From Achromobacter veterisilvae (GTDB lineage: Bacteria; Pseudomonadota; Gammaproteobacteria; Burkholderiales; Burkholderiaceae_B), in the NCBI RefSeq assembly GCF_900496975.1, contig NZ_UFQC01000009.1:62001-126000 (forward strand): 64,000 nucleotides of DNA, given 5' to 3'. The position numbers and the translations under genes were made by a program. The notes beneath the pieces are model-generated. The model was not told the origin of the DNA. It searched no databases and worked only from the letters and a program-made list of their open reading frames with translations. This document shows, piece after piece, positions 38,998 through 48,641 of the stretch; the first letter of the stretch is position 1; every line of letters begins with the position of its first letter.

Positions 38998-40014
38998 TCA
39001 GGCCGCGGCCGGGGCGGGGGCGCCGTTCTTCAGCGACGCGACGATCTCGAAGGAGCGCAGGCGGTCGGCGATGTCGTAGAAATCCGAGACGATCATGACT
39101 TCGTCGGCTTCGGTTTCGGCGACCAGGGCCTCCAGTTCGCGCCGGACGGTATCCGGGCCGCCGACGATGGCGGCGCCCAGTCTTTGATTGACCGCTTCGC
39201 GCTCCCATTCGTTCCACAGCCCGTCCATGCTGTCCACGGGCGGCTGCAATTGCAGCCGGTTGCCCCGCACCAGCGACAGGAACTTCAGTTGCTGGGTGGT
39301 GGCCTGGCGCCGGGCCTCGGCGTCGGATTCCGCCGCCACGACCGGCACGCCGATCATGGCGTAGGGACGGGCCAGCGTCGCCGAAGGCTTGAACAGGTGG
39401 CGGTACAGGCGCATCGCCGCCATGCCCTCGGGCGAGAAGTGCCCGGCGAACGAGAACGGCAGGCCCAGCTCGGCCGCCAGGCGGGCGCTGAAATCGCTGG
39501 AGCCCAGCAACCAGATGGGGATGTCCAGGCCTTCGCCGGGAATGGCGCGCACCGGCTGGCCGGGGCGGGAGGGCGCCAGGAAACCGCGCAGTTCTTCCAC
39601 CAGCGCCGGGAATTCCAGCCCGCTGCGCGGACCGCGGCGCAGGGCGTGCTGCGTGGCGCCGTCGCTGCCGGGCGCGCGGCCCAGGCCCAGGTCGATGCGG
39701 CCCGGGTACAGGGTTTCCAGCGTGCCGAACTGTTCGGCGATGATCAGCGGGGCGTGGTTGGGCAGCATGACGCCGCCCGATCCCACCCGCAGGCTGCGGG
39801 TATGGGACGCCACGTGCCCGATCAGCACGGCGGTGGCGCTGCTGGCCACGCCGTTGATGTTGTGGTGTTCGGCCAGCCAGAAGCGCTTGTATCCCAGGCG
39901 CTCGACGTGCTGCGCCACCGCCACCGTGTTGCGGAAGGCGTCGGCGGCGTCGCGGCCCTGCACAATCGGGGCCAGGTCGAGGACGGAAAAGGGGATGCGG
40001 GCCAGGCTGCTCAT
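38998..40014 (-). CDS. LLM-class flavin-dependent monooxygenase-like protein
   Basis: A 338-residue luciferase-like TIM-barrel protein. The start at 40014 ([16 protein letters not shown]) has GGAGG just upstream; in-frame ATGs further out lack family character. Signatures: [43 protein letters not shown], and [23 protein letters not shown]. These match the group annotated as LLM-class or MsnO8-type FMN/FMNH2-dependent oxidoreductases. Its substrate is unknown. It uses reduced flavin, perhaps supplied by an unlinked reductase. Confidence 0.9.
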   Translation of the reverse strand: MSSLARIPFSVLDLAPIVQGRDAADAFRNTVAVAQHVERLGYKRFWLAEHHNINGVASSATAVLIGHVASHTRSLRVGSGGVMLPNHAPLIIAEQFGTLETLYPGRIDLGLGRAPGSDGATQHALRRGPRSGLEFPALVEELRGFLAPSRPGQPVRAIPGEGLDIPIWLLGSSDFSARLAAELGLPFSFAGHFSPEGMAAMRLYRHLFKPSATLARPYAMIGVPVVAAESDAEARRQATTQQLKFLSLVRGNRLQLQPPVDSMDGLWNEWEREAVNQRLGAAIVGGPDTVRRELEALVAETEADEVMIVSDFYDIADRLRSFEIVASLKNGAPAPAAA

Positions 40015-40226
40015 GCGGAAACCTCCGTGCTCGCGGCGGGACAGGACAGGGCGGGGATAGGGCGGGTAAGGCGCAAGGCGGACTCCATATACCGTGATAC
40101 ATGGGGAGTGTATCGGCGAAATCAACCGGGGCCGCCAGCAACCTTATGCGCTGGCGGGTTGTATTGTCTGCGGCTATGTCCCCGATTGACGACGCCAATC
40201 GCGGCCGGCGGCCTTCCCGTTGCCGG

Positions 40227-41519
40227 TCAGCCCGGGAAGAAGGCGTAGCGGATCACGAACAGGGCGGCGACCAGCCAGGTGGCCGGATGCACGTCGCGGA
40301 TCTTGCCGGTGGCGGTCTTCAGCACGACGTAGCTGATGAAGCCGAAGGCGATCCCGTTGGCGATCGAATACGTGAACGGCATGACCAGCGCGGTCAGCGC
40401 GGCCGGCGTGGCCTCGCAGACGTCGTTCCAGTCGATGTCGATCAATTCGCGCATCATCAGGCCGGCCACGTAGAGCAGGGCGGGCGCGGTGGCGTAGGCG
40501 GGCACGGCGCCGGCCAGCGGCGAGATGAACAGCGCGGCCAGGAACAGCAGCGCGACGACCAGCGCCGTCATGCCGGTGCGGCCGCCGGCCTGCACGCCGG
40601 AGGCGCTTTCCACGTAGGCCGTGGTGCTGCTGGTGCCCAGCATCGAGCCGGCCACGATGGCGGTGCTGTCGGCGAACAGCGCGCGGCCCAGGCGGTTCGG
40701 CCGGTTCTCGGGCATCAGGCCCGCGCGCCGGGCCACGCCCACCAGCGTGCCGGTGGCGTCGAACACTTCGACCAGCACGAACACCAGGATCACGTGCACG
40801 AAGCCGCTGTGCAGGGCGCCCAGGATGTCCAGCTTGAACAGTGTGGGCGACAGGCTCGGCGGCGCGGCGAAGATGCCCTTGAATTCGTTGTAGCCCAGCG
40901 CCATGGACAGCAGGGTGACCGCGACGATGCCGATCAGGATCGCGCCGCGCACGCGCAGCGCGTCCAGCGCCGCGATGATGAAAAAGCCCAGGATGGCGAA
41001 GAGCGGGCCGGGCTTGGTCAGGTCGCCCAGCGTGACCTTGGTCGCGGGATGCGCGACCACGATATCGGCGTTGGACAGCGCGATAATGGCTAGGAACAGG
41101 CCGATGCCCGCGGCGATGGCGCTGCGCAGGGAATGCGGGATGCCCTTGACCAGCCATACCCGGATGCCCGAGATCGTCAGGAACAGGAAGATCACGCCCG
41201 AGATGAACACGGCGCCCAGCGCCTGCTCCCAGGTGTAGCCCATGGTCTTGACGACGGTGAACGCGAAAAAGGCGTTCAGGCCCATGCCCGGCGCCATGCC
41301 GATGGGCCAGTTGGCGATCAGCGCCATCACCAGCGAACCCAGCGCGGCGGCCAGGCAGGTGGCGACGAACACCGCGTCGCGGTCCATGCCCGTCGACGAC
41401 AGGATGTCCGGATTGACGAAGATGATGTACGACATCGTCAGGAATGTCGTCAGGCCGGCCACGAGTTCCGTACGCGCGGTCGTGCCGTGTTCACGCAGCT
41501 TGAATAGCTTCTCCAGCAT
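40227..41519 (-). CDS. NCS2/AzgA-family purine permease (guanine/hypoxanthine type)
   Basis: A 430-residue inner-membrane transporter with about 12-14 segments. The pattern [25 protein letters not shown] at the N-terminus is typical of AzgA/GhxP-type purine:H+ symporters, as are [18 protein letters not shown] and [22 protein letters not shown]. It probably imports hypoxanthine, guanine or adenine. The purine substrate preference cannot be read. It is divergent from tsaD with a 75-bp gap, and no purine riboswitch is evident upstream. Confidence 0.92.
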   Translation of the reverse strand: MLEKLFKLREHGTTARTELVAGLTTFLTMSYIIFVNPDILSSTGMDRDAVFVATCLAAALGSLVMALIANWPIGMAPGMGLNAFFAFTVVKTMGYTWEQALGAVFISGVIFLFLTISGIRVWLVKGIPHSLRSAIAAGIGLFLAIIALSNADIVVAHPATKVTLGDLTKPGPLFAILGFFIIAALDALRVRGAILIGIVAVTLLSMALGYNEFKGIFAAPPSLSPTLFKLDILGALHSGFVHVILVFVLVEVFDATGTLVGVARRAGLMPENRPNRLGRALFADSTAIVAGSMLGTSSTTAYVESASGVQAGGRTGMTALVVALLFLAALFISPLAGAVPAYATAPALLYVAGLMMRELIDIDWNDVCEATPAALTALVMPFTYSIANGIAFGFISYVVLKTATGKIRDVHPATWLVAALFVIRYAFFPG

Positions 41520-41594
41520 TCGAGTCCCCAGTATCCCAGTATGTTTGCAGGCTTGCGGGTTGTTATTTTCGCATCAGTTGTAAACTCTGCCGCC

Positions 41595-42626
41595 ATGATC
41601 ATTCTCGGCTTTGAAAGCTCCTGCGACGAAACCGGCGTCGCGGCCGTCTGTACGGAACGGGGCCTGCTCGCGCACGCGCTGCACACCCAGATCGCCATGC
41701 ACCAGGAATACGGGGGCGTGGTGCCGGAACTCGCCTCGCGCGACCACATCCGCCGCGTCGTGCCGCTGGCCCGCCAGGTCCTCGACGAAGCGGGCCTGCA
41801 GATGTCCGACATCGGCGCGGTCGCCTACACGGCCGGCCCCGGCCTGGCTGGCGCCCTGCTGGTGGGCGCCAGCGTCGCGCAATCGTTCGCCTGGGCCCGC
41901 CATCTGCCGGCCATCGGCATCCACCACCTGGAAGGCCATCTGCTGTCGCCGATGCTGGCGGACCCGCGGCCGGACTTCCCCTTCGTGGCGCTGCTGGTGT
42001 CCGGCGGCCACACGCAACTGATGCGTGTGGACGGCGTGGGCCGCTACGAACTGCTGGGCGAAACGCTGGACGACGCCGCGGGCGAGGCCTTCGACAAATC
42101 CGCCAAGCTGATGGGCCTGGGCTACCCCGGCGGCCCGGCGCTGGCCAGGCTGGCCGGCAGCGGCGACGCGGCGCGCTTCGAGCTGCCGCGCCCCATGCTG
42201 CACAGCGGCGACCTGGATTTCAGCTTCAGCGGCCTGAAAACGGCCGTCCTGACCCGGGTCAAGGCCGCCGAGGCGGCCGGCGGCCTGGACGAACAGACCC
42301 GCGCCGACCTGGCGGCGGCCACGCAGGCCGCCATCGTCGAGGTGCTGGCCGCCAAGGCGATCCGCGCGCTGAAACAGACGGGTTTGAAGCGGCTGGTGGT
42401 GGCGGGGGGCGTGGGCGCCAACCAGCTATTGCGCGCCAAGCTGGACGCCGCGCTCAGGCCGCTGAAGGCGCGCGCCTATTTCCCGCCGCTGGAACTGTGC
42501 ACCGACAACGGCGCCATGATCGCCTTCGCGGCCGCGGAGCGGGTCAAGGCGGGCCTGGCGACCCTGGACCCGGACGCGCACGGCTTTACGGTAAAACCGC
42601 GCTGGGACCTGGCGGATATCGCCTGA
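41595..42626 (+). CDS. tsaD: tRNA N6-threonylcarbamoyladenosine transferase
   Basis: A 343-residue ASKHA-fold enzyme that puts the threonylcarbamoyl group on A37 of ANN-decoding tRNAs, together with TsaB and TsaE. Start ATG 41595 gives the canonical [14 protein letters not shown]. Metal ligands are in [13 protein letters not shown] (HxxxH), and the nucleotide-binding motifs are VSGGHTQL and [12 protein letters not shown]. It is convergent with plsY, 28 bp apart. Confidence 0.96.
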   Translation: MIILGFESSCDETGVAAVCTERGLLAHALHTQIAMHQEYGGVVPELASRDHIRRVVPLARQVLDEAGLQMSDIGAVAYTAGPGLAGALLVGASVAQSFAWARHLPAIGIHHLEGHLLSPMLADPRPDFPFVALLVSGGHTQLMRVDGVGRYELLGETLDDAAGEAFDKSAKLMGLGYPGGPALARLAGSGDAARFELPRPMLHSGDLDFSFSGLKTAVLTRVKAAEAAGGLDEQTRADLAAATQAAIVEVLAAKAIRALKQTGLKRLVVAGGVGANQLLRAKLDAALRPLKARAYFPPLELCTDNGAMIAFAAAERVKAGLATLDPDAHGFTVKPRWDLADIA

Positions 42627-42653
42627 ACGGCGATGGCCCGCGGGTCTGCCGGC

Positions 42654-43292
42654 CTACTTCTTCTTCCCGCCGATCCTGCTTTCCGTGCCCTGGAGCAGGC
42701 GCACGATGTTGGCCCGGTGGCGGTAGAACAGCAGGATCCCGATGATGGCCAGCGCCACGCCCATGGCGGGCTGCGCGTACCAGGCCAGGCCCGAGCCGAA
42801 TACGTAGTACACGGGCGCGAAGAACGCGGCCACGAGCGAGGCCAGCGACGAATAACGGAAGAAGATGGCGACGATCAGCCAGGTGGCCGCCGTGGCGACC
42901 GCCAGCCAGGGCTGGATCGCCACCAGCACGCCCAGTGCCGTGGCCACGCCCTTGCCGCCCTTGAAACCCAGGAAAACGGGGTACAGATGCCCCAGGAAAG
43001 CGGCCAGCGCCACTGCCGCCAGCGCGCCGGCGGGGATGCCGGGGGCGAGTTTTTCGGCCAGCCAGACCGCGAACCATCCCTTGGCCGCATCGCCCAGCAG
43101 GGTCAGCGCGGCGGCGGTCTTGTTGCCGGTGCGCAGCACGTTGGTGGCGCCCGGGTTCTTGGAACCGTAGCTGCGGGGGTCCTGCAGGCCCATGAGCTTG
43201 CTGACCACCACGGCGAAGGGGACGGAGCCGATCAGGTAGGCCAGCAGGATGAGCGCAACGTTGAACGCCAGGGAGGGTGCGGTTATCGCCAT
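42654..43292 (-). CDS. plsY: Acyl-phosphate:glycerol-3-phosphate acyltransferase PlsY
   Basis: A 212-residue inner-membrane enzyme with about five hydrophobic segments that transfers an acyl group from acyl-phosphate to sn-glycerol-3-phosphate, the first step of phospholipid synthesis. Conserved motifs are [34 protein letters not shown] and [20 protein letters not shown]. The C-terminal GGKKK is basic. The neighbouring tsaD converges on it. Confidence 0.95.
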   Translation of the reverse strand: MAITAPSLAFNVALILLAYLIGSVPFAVVVSKLMGLQDPRSYGSKNPGATNVLRTGNKTAAALTLLGDAAKGWFAVWLAEKLAPGIPAGALAAVALAAFLGHLYPVFLGFKGGKGVATALGVLVAIQPWLAVATAATWLIVAIFFRYSSLASLVAAFFAPVYYVFGSGLAWYAQPAMGVALAIIGILLFYRHRANIVRLLQGTESRIGGKKK

Positions 43293-43482
43293 GGAAAGGG
43301 AGTCCGTTATTGTCGTAATGGTGTCGTAATCGCTGCGGATTCTACCGCGCTCCGCGCCGGGGCCGGCTACGGGTTATCGAGCGGGGCGCGGGTGGCGGCC
43401 CGCAACGCCGTCATCCGGATGGCGGCCGCGGACGGTACAATCCGACACGTCCATCAGTGTCTTATTTTCTTTCGGATGCATA

Positions 43483-44241
43483 ATGCGAATTCTGGTTTCG
43501 AACGATGATGGTTACTCGGCCCCTGGGCTCGAAGCGCTGGTCGCGGCGCTGCAAGGGCTGGGCGATCTCACCGTCGTCGCGCCCGAGACCAACCACAGCG
43601 GCGCGTCCAATTCCCTGACGCTGAACCGCCCCTTGTCGGTGCGCACCGCGTCCAACGGCTTCATCGCCGTGAACGGCACGCCGTCGGACTGCGTGCACGT
43701 GGCCCTCACCGGGCTCATGGACGCGCGCCCGGACCTGGTCGTGTCCGGCATCAACAACGGCGCCAACATGGGGGATGACACCCTGTACTCGGGCACCGTG
43801 GCCGCCGCCAGCGAAGGCTACCTGTTCGGCATTCCCGCCATCGCCTTCTCGCTCGCCGAGAAAGGCTGGGAGCACATCGATTCCGCCGCGCGCGCCGCGC
43901 GCCTGGTCGTCGAACGCCATCTGGCGCAGCCCCTGGCCGCGCCGGTGCTGCTGAACGTCAACATCCCCAGCCGCCGCTTCGAAGACATGCACGGTTTCGC
44001 GGTCACGCGCCTGGGCAAGCGCCATCCCTCGCAGCCGGTGGTGCGCACCACCACGCCCTACGGCGATACGGTGTACTGGATCGGTCCCGTGGGCCTGGCG
44101 GCCGACGCCGCGCCGGGCACGGACTTCCATGCAGTCGAACAGGGCACGGTGTCCGTCACGCCGCTGCGGCTGGATCTCACCCAGCACAGCCAGCTCGACG
44201 AGATCCGTGCCTGGGCGGAGCCGCTATGCGCAAACGCATAA
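43483..44241 (+). CDS. surE: 5'/3'-nucleotidase SurE
   Basis: A 252-residue metal-dependent nucleoside monophosphatase. N-terminal [16 protein letters not shown] holds the metal-binding aspartates; [29 protein letters not shown], and [27 protein letters not shown] complete the active site. It is first of surE, pcm, nlpD and overlaps pcm by 16 bp. Confidence 0.96.
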   Translation: MRILVSNDDGYSAPGLEALVAALQGLGDLTVVAPETNHSGASNSLTLNRPLSVRTASNGFIAVNGTPSDCVHVALTGLMDARPDLVVSGINNGANMGDDTLYSGTVAAASEGYLFGIPAIAFSLAEKGWEHIDSAARAARLVVERHLAQPLAAPVLLNVNIPSRRFEDMHGFAVTRLGKRHPSQPVVRTTTPYGDTVYWIGPVGLAADAAPGTDFHAVEQGTVSVTPLRLDLTQHSQLDEIRAWAEPLCANA

Positions 44242-45050
44242 GCCAGCCGGACGTGTCGCAGGCCGTGCCCGGGCGCACCGGCCCGGTCCGCTACGACTCG
44301 GGCCGGCTCAGCCCCGGCGTCACGCCGGCCAATAGCAACACCCGCATCTCCGCCGCCACGCTGCAGCGGCAGACCCAGGCGCCGGCGCCCGCGTCCGGCG
44401 GCAACCTGGGCCTGAATTCCGACCGCCTGCGCCAGGCGATGGTGGAACGACTGCGCGCGCAGGGCATCAACGACGAACGCGTGCTCGCCGCCATGGGCGC
44501 GGTGCCGCGCCACCTGTTCGTGGACGAGGCGCTGGCCAGCCGCGCCTACGAAGACGCGGCGCTGCCCATCGGCCACTCGCAGACCATTTCCCAGCCCTGG
44601 GTGGTGGCGCGCATGATCGCGGCGGTGTGCGAAGACCGCGCGCCCACCCGCGTGCTGGAAGTCGGCGCGGGCTGCGGATACCAGGCCGCCGTGCTGGCGC
44701 AGTTCGTGCGCGAGGTGCATTCCATCGAACGCATCCGCGGGCTGTACGAACTGGCGCGCGAGCATTTGCGCGCCTTGCGGCTGACCACGCGGATCCGGCT
44801 GATATACGGCGACGGCATGCTGGGCCTGCCCGGCGTGGCGCCGTTCGATGCTATCGTTGTGGCTGCCGCTGGCCTCGCCATCCCGCAAGCACTGCTCTCG
44901 CAGCTTGCGCCGGGTGGCCGCCTGATCGCTCCTGAAGGGGGCGCCAACCAGCGCCTGGTTCTGATCGAACGCACAGGCGCGGCCAGTTGGAAACGTACTG
45001 AACTAGAGGCCGTGCGCTTTGTGCCGCTACGGGCCGGAATACAATCTTGA
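44226..45050 (+). CDS. pcm: Protein-L-isoaspartate O-methyltransferase
   Basis: A 274-residue SAM-dependent methyltransferase that repairs isoaspartyl residues. The core has [36 protein letters not shown] and the SAM motif [18 protein letters not shown]. The first ~70 residues are an extra basic, Ser/Thr/Pro-rich N-terminal stretch not found in the ~208-residue E. coli Pcm; the true start could be further in. It overlaps surE and precedes nlpD. Confidence 0.93.
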   Translation: MRKRISQPDVSQAVPGRTGPVRYDSGRLSPGVTPANSNTRISAATLQRQTQAPAPASGGNLGLNSDRLRQAMVERLRAQGINDERVLAAMGAVPRHLFVDEALASRAYEDAALPIGHSQTISQPWVVARMIAAVCEDRAPTRVLEVGAGCGYQAAVLAQFVREVHSIERIRGLYELAREHLRALRLTTRIRLIYGDGMLGLPGVAPFDAIVVAAAGLAIPQALLSQLAPGGRLIAPEGGANQRLVLIERTGAASWKRTELEAVRFVPLRAGIQS

Positions 45051-45067
45051 GCAAACAGGAGAAACGT

Positions 45068-45919
45068 ATGCTCAACGGGCAGTTGCAACTGACCGATATC
45101 GCTCTGGGCGCGTCCGCGACGCGCCTGCGCCGCCCGCTCTTCGTCGCGGGGGCGCTCAGCCTGGCCATCCTGGCCGGCTGCGCATCCAAAGGTACCCGCG
45201 CTCCGGTGGTCGACATGACCGGCGGGCAATCCTCGCCTTCGGCACAGCCCGGCGGCACCTATGTGGTCAAGCCGGGCGACACGCTGTACAAGATCGCCCG
45301 CGCCAACAACGTCGACATCGAGAACGTCAAGCGCTGGAACAACCTCAGCGACCCCAACCAGATTTCCGTCGGGCAGGTGCTGAAGATGTCCGGCAGCGCG
45401 GGCGGCGGCGCGCAGACCGCGCCGGTCGGCGGCGCCAAGCCGCAGCCGCGTCCGCTGGATCAACCCGAAACCGCGGCGCCGCCGCCTGAAACCACGCCGA
45501 CCCCGGCGCCCGCCCCGGTCGAGACCAAGCCCGCCACGCGCGCGGCGGACGCCGGCGTCATCAATTGGACCTGGCCGGCCAATGGGCAGATCGTGCAGGG
45601 CTTCAACGCCAGCAGCAAGGGCATCGACATCGCCGGCGCGCTGGGCGACCCGATCACCGCCGCGGCGGACGGGCTCGTCAAGTACAGCGGCAATGGCGTG
45701 CGCGGCCTGGGCAACCTGATCATCGTCGAACACCAGAACGGTTTCATCACCGCCTACGCGCACAACCGCGCGGTGCTGGTGAAGACCGGCCAGACCGTCA
45801 AGCGCGGCGCCAAGATCGCCGAACTGGGCCAGAGCGACACCACGTCGCCGCGCCTGCACTTCGAAATCCGCCGCCAGGGCACGCCGGTGGATCCCATGCA
45901 ATACCTGCCCCCGAAATGA
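45068..45919 (+). CDS. nlpD: NlpD-like murein hydrolase activator lipoprotein (LysM + degenerate M23)
   Basis: A 283-residue outer-membrane lipoprotein. Lipobox LAILAGC puts the acylated cysteine at ~38; LysM is at ~64-107 (TYVVKPGDTLYKIARANNVDIENVKRWNNL); then a Pro/Ala linker and an M23 domain (GIDIAGALGDPITAAADGLVKYSG .. GNLIIVEHQNGFITAYAHN .. SPRLHFEI). The first M23 metal His is missing (KGIDIAG) and HxH reads RLH, so it is probably non-catalytic and activates amidases such as AmiC at the septum, as NlpD does. ATG 45068 has AGGAG 6 bp upstream; a TTG at 45047 overlapping the pcm stop is less likely. Confidence 0.92.
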   Translation: MLNGQLQLTDIALGASATRLRRPLFVAGALSLAILAGCASKGTRAPVVDMTGGQSSPSAQPGGTYVVKPGDTLYKIARANNVDIENVKRWNNLSDPNQISVGQVLKMSGSAGGGAQTAPVGGAKPQPRPLDQPETAAPPPETTPTPAPAPVETKPATRAADAGVINWTWPANGQIVQGFNASSKGIDIAGALGDPITAAADGLVKYSGNGVRGLGNLIIVEHQNGFITAYAHNRAVLVKTGQTVKRGAKIAELGQSDTTSPRLHFEIRRQGTPVDPMQYLPPK

Positions 45920-46695
45920 CGCCCACCCTGGTATTCGACCTGGAAACCATCCCCGACGCCGACGGGCTGCGCAAGCTCAACGGCTGGGGGGCCGAGGTCT
46001 CCGACCAGGAAGTGGTCGAACGCGCGCTGACGGCGCGCCGCGAGGCCGTGGGCCACGATTTCCTGCCGCTGCACCTGCACAAAGTGGCGGTGGTGGGCTG
46101 CGTGTTCCGCGACGACCAGGGCTTCCGCGTCAAGACGCTGGGCCAGCCCGACGATCCCGAGGCCGCCTTGCTGGCGGGCTTCTTCAAGACCATCGAGCGC
46201 TACACGCCCAAGCTCGTGAGCTGGAATGGCTCGGGCTTCGACCTGCCGGTGCTGCATTACCGCAGCCTGATCCAGGGCGTGCCCGCGCCGCGCTACTGGG
46301 ACATGGGCGAGGAAGACCGCGACTTCAAGTTCAACAACTACATTTCGCGCTACCACTCCCGCCACCTGGACCTGATGGACCTGCTGGCCAAGTACAACGG
46401 CCGCGCCAACGCGCCGCTGGACGAATTGGCCAAGCTTTGCGGCTTTCCCGGCAAGCTGGGCATGGACGGCAGCAAGGTGTGGGAAGCCTGGAGCCAGGGC
46501 CGCGCCGACGAAGTGCGGGCCTATTGCGAAACGGACGTGGTCAACACCTGGCTGGTGTATTGCCGCTTCCGTTTCCTGCGCGGCGAACTCGACCGCACCG
46601 CCTACGAGGCGGAAATCGCGCTGGTGCGCGATACCCTGAGCGCCAGCGACGCGCCGCACTGGAAGGAATACATGGCTGCCTGGGACGCCGCCTGA
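45916..46695 (+). CDS. 3'-5' exonuclease, PolB-type RNase H-like fold
   Basis: A 259-residue DnaQ/PolB-exo2-like protein: motif ExoI VFDLETIPD (residues ~5-13), ExoII VSWNGSGFDLPVLHYRS, and ExoIII region EVRAYCETDVVNTWLVY. These supply the four acidic metal ligands for 3'-5' exonuclease activity. It overlaps nlpD by ATGA. In E. coli nlpD is followed by rpoS; here this exonuclease takes that place. A proofreading or DNA repair role is likely but unproven. Confidence 0.88.
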   Translation: MTPTLVFDLETIPDADGLRKLNGWGAEVSDQEVVERALTARREAVGHDFLPLHLHKVAVVGCVFRDDQGFRVKTLGQPDDPEAALLAGFFKTIERYTPKLVSWNGSGFDLPVLHYRSLIQGVPAPRYWDMGEEDRDFKFNNYISRYHSRHLDLMDLLAKYNGRANAPLDELAKLCGFPGKLGMDGSKVWEAWSQGRADEVRAYCETDVVNTWLVYCRFRFLRGELDRTAYEAEIALVRDTLSASDAPHWKEYMAAWDAA

Positions 46696-46725
46696 GCGGC
46701 CCGCGCGGGCAATGCGCGCAGTGAA

Positions 46726-46750
46726 AGACGGGGCCCGCGCGGCCCCGTCT
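46726..46750 (+). terminator. Stem-loop after the exonuclease gene
   Basis: AGACGGGGCC (46726-46735) pairs perfectly with GGCCCCGTCT (46741-46750) around a 5-nt loop, 31 bp after the exonuclease stop. Only TCGCGTCTCC follows, so the T tract is poor. It may end the surE-pcm-nlpD-exonuclease transcript. Confidence 0.55.
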
Positions 46751-46862
46751 TCGCGTCTCCGCCAGGCGCAATCGACTGAAACATGGCTTGCGCGGACGAA
46801 ACCCGGATGAAACGGGCCCGATCGCACAATGGTCTCGCTTTCTTCACTCACAGGAGACCTTC

Positions 46863-47468
46863 ATGTCCCGATTCGCTATCCGCTCCAATTTGGCCGCTCT
46901 TGCTTTTGTCGCCGCGACGGGCGGCCTGGTGGCCGGCACCGTTATGGCTGCTCCTCCTCCTCCGGCCGACGGCGGCCCCGCCGCCATGCACGAACGCCAT
47001 CACGGCGGCGGTTTCCACAAAGGCATGCGCGACGGCCTGTTCATCCCCGGCCTGGGGCCCGTTTCCAAGGCGCAGGTCGCCGAACTGAAGCTCGACGACA
47101 AGCAGCAGGCGCTGTTCAAGACCGCCCAGGACGGCCAGCGCAGCCTGCATGAAGCGATGCGCGCTTCCGGCGGCAAGCGCCATGACCTGCTGAAGGCGCA
47201 ACTGGACAGCGGCAAGCTGGATCCGCACGCGCTGGTCGAGCAATCCGAGAAATCGCGCGAGGCCTTCGGCTCGCAGGCCAAGCAGGTCCGCGGCCAGTGG
47301 CTGGCGGTCTGGGACAGCCTGAACGACACCCAGCGCGGCCAGGTGACCAAGATGCTCAAGGACCGCGAAGCCAGGATGCAGGAACGCCACGCCAAGATGG
47401 AAGCACGCCACGGCAAGGGCAGGGGCCCCGCCGATGCCGCGCCGCCCGCCGCGCCGGCAGCCAAGTAA
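46863..47468 (+). CDS. Spy/CpxP-like periplasmic protein
   Basis: A 201-residue exported protein. The signal peptide is the first ~29 residues (LAALAFVAATGGLVAGTVMA); CAGGAGACC precedes the ATG at 46863. The mature part is helical and rich in His, Lys, Gln and Arg (HERHHGGGFHKGMRDG). It has two LTxxQ-like motifs, LKLDDKQQALFK and LNDTQRGQVTKM, of the Spy/CpxP heavy-metal-sensor family. Such proteins chaperone or sense envelope stress. The His-rich segment near residue 42-52 may bind metal. A strong terminator follows. Confidence 0.82.
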   Translation: MSRFAIRSNLAALAFVAATGGLVAGTVMAAPPPPADGGPAAMHERHHGGGFHKGMRDGLFIPGLGPVSKAQVAELKLDDKQQALFKTAQDGQRSLHEAMRASGGKRHDLLKAQLDSGKLDPHALVEQSEKSREAFGSQAKQVRGQWLAVWDSLNDTQRGQVTKMLKDREARMQERHAKMEARHGKGRGPADAAPPAAPAAK

Positions 47469-47506
47469 GCGCCGCGGCCGGCCGCCAGGCCGGCCGTCCA
47501 CCCGGA

Positions 47507-47541
47507 CCCCGGACACGCCCGCGCGTGCCGGGGTTTTTTTT
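47507..47541 (+). terminator. Intrinsic terminator after the Spy/CpxP-like gene
   Basis: CCCCGG-A-CACG (47507-47517, one bulged A) pairs with CGTGCCGGGG (47524-47533) around a short GC loop, followed directly by eight T residues. This is a classical rho-independent terminator 38 bp after the stop codon. Confidence 0.85.
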
Positions 47542-47771
47542 CGCCGAATGCTCCAGCATGGCGCGCGCTCCCCATTTTGACGCACGGGACGGGCCCGGCG
47601 GCCCGCGCCTGCACGTTCCTGGTGCGTCCCGCGCCCGGCATGCGCCCGCCGCGGGCTGGCACGGACATTGCTTCATGGATAGGGAACCGGTCACGAATAC
47701 CGTAGAGCCGGCCCGATGGATGCGCCTCAGGCCGTCCGCCTCCTCGTTAAATCCGATCAGGACTCCGCACC

Positions 47772-48524
47772 ATGAAGAAGACGCTGCCCGCCTTGCCTTT
47801 TGTGCTTGCCGTTTGTTTCGCCGCGTCGGCGCAGGCCGAACCCACCGACCTGGGGGGCGGCTTTTCGCTCAGCGGCAATGCCACCATCGCCAGCGACTAT
47901 CGCTTCCGCGGCTATTCGCAGACCGACTTCCGGCCCGCCGCGCAACTGGGCTTCGACCTGACCCACAGCTCCGGCTTCTACCTGGGCAACTGGAACTCCA
48001 ACGTTTCCGACTTCGTGTTCACCGACGGCAACCTGGAAATGGACTTCTACGGCGGCTGGAAGGGCGACGTCGGCGGCGGCTTCGCGCTGGACGCCGGCGT
48101 GCTGCATTACTACTACCCGGGTTCCAGCTCTCCGAAGGGCGGCAACTACAACAACACCGACCTGTACCTGGGCGTCTCCTACGACAGCTACAGCCTCAAG
48201 TATTCCTACACGCCCAGCGACTTCTTCAGCACGCCCGACAGCAAGGGCACCTGGTACCTGGACGGCACGGCCAACTTCGACCTGGGCGACGGCTGGGGCG
48301 TGGTCGGCCACCTGGGCTACCAGAAGCTCAAGAACCAGGTCAACATGGACGGCGACTCCATCGGCCATTACGTCGATTACAAGGTCGGCGTGACCAAGGA
48401 CCTGAAGGGCTGGATCCTGGGCCTGGCCGCGGTGGGGGCCACCAAGGACAACTGGCTGCCCACCAAGTACGGCCACCCCTCGGGCCGCCTGGGCGCGGTC
48501 TTCTCCGTGTCGCGTTCCTTCTGA
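47772..48524 (+). CDS. TorF-family putative outer-membrane porin
   Basis: A 250-residue outer-membrane protein. Signal peptide MKKTLPALPFVLAVCFAASAQA, then alternating aromatic/polar beta strands. The Gcw_chp/TorF family pattern is LSGNATIASDYRFRGYSQTDFRPAAQLGFD, with the C-terminal aromatic FSVSRSF. Its precise role is not established; homologues are often near nutrient or metal genes. It is isolated from its neighbours by a terminator upstream and a gap to rlmD. Confidence 0.88.
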   Translation: MKKTLPALPFVLAVCFAASAQAEPTDLGGGFSLSGNATIASDYRFRGYSQTDFRPAAQLGFDLTHSSGFYLGNWNSNVSDFVFTDGNLEMDFYGGWKGDVGGGFALDAGVLHYYYPGSSSPKGGNYNNTDLYLGVSYDSYSLKYSYTPSDFFSTPDSKGTWYLDGTANFDLGDGWGVVGHLGYQKLKNQVNMDGDSIGHYVDYKVGVTKDLKGWILGLAAVGATKDNWLPTKYGHPSGRLGAVFSVSRSF

Positions 48525-48641
48525 CGCGGTTTGCGCGGCCGGGGCGCCTCCCGGCCGCCGGCGGCCCGCCGCGGGCCATTTCCGGGATTGGCCGCAGTCC
48601 TTTTACAATATTGGGTTGCGTGTAATTCTGGACTGCGTGAG

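Noticed and set aside
45047..45067. TTG start for nlpD overlapping the pcm stop
   Set aside because: ATG 45068 has AGGAG at 6-bp spacing and leads directly into the lipoprotein signal; the TTG lacks a ribosome site.
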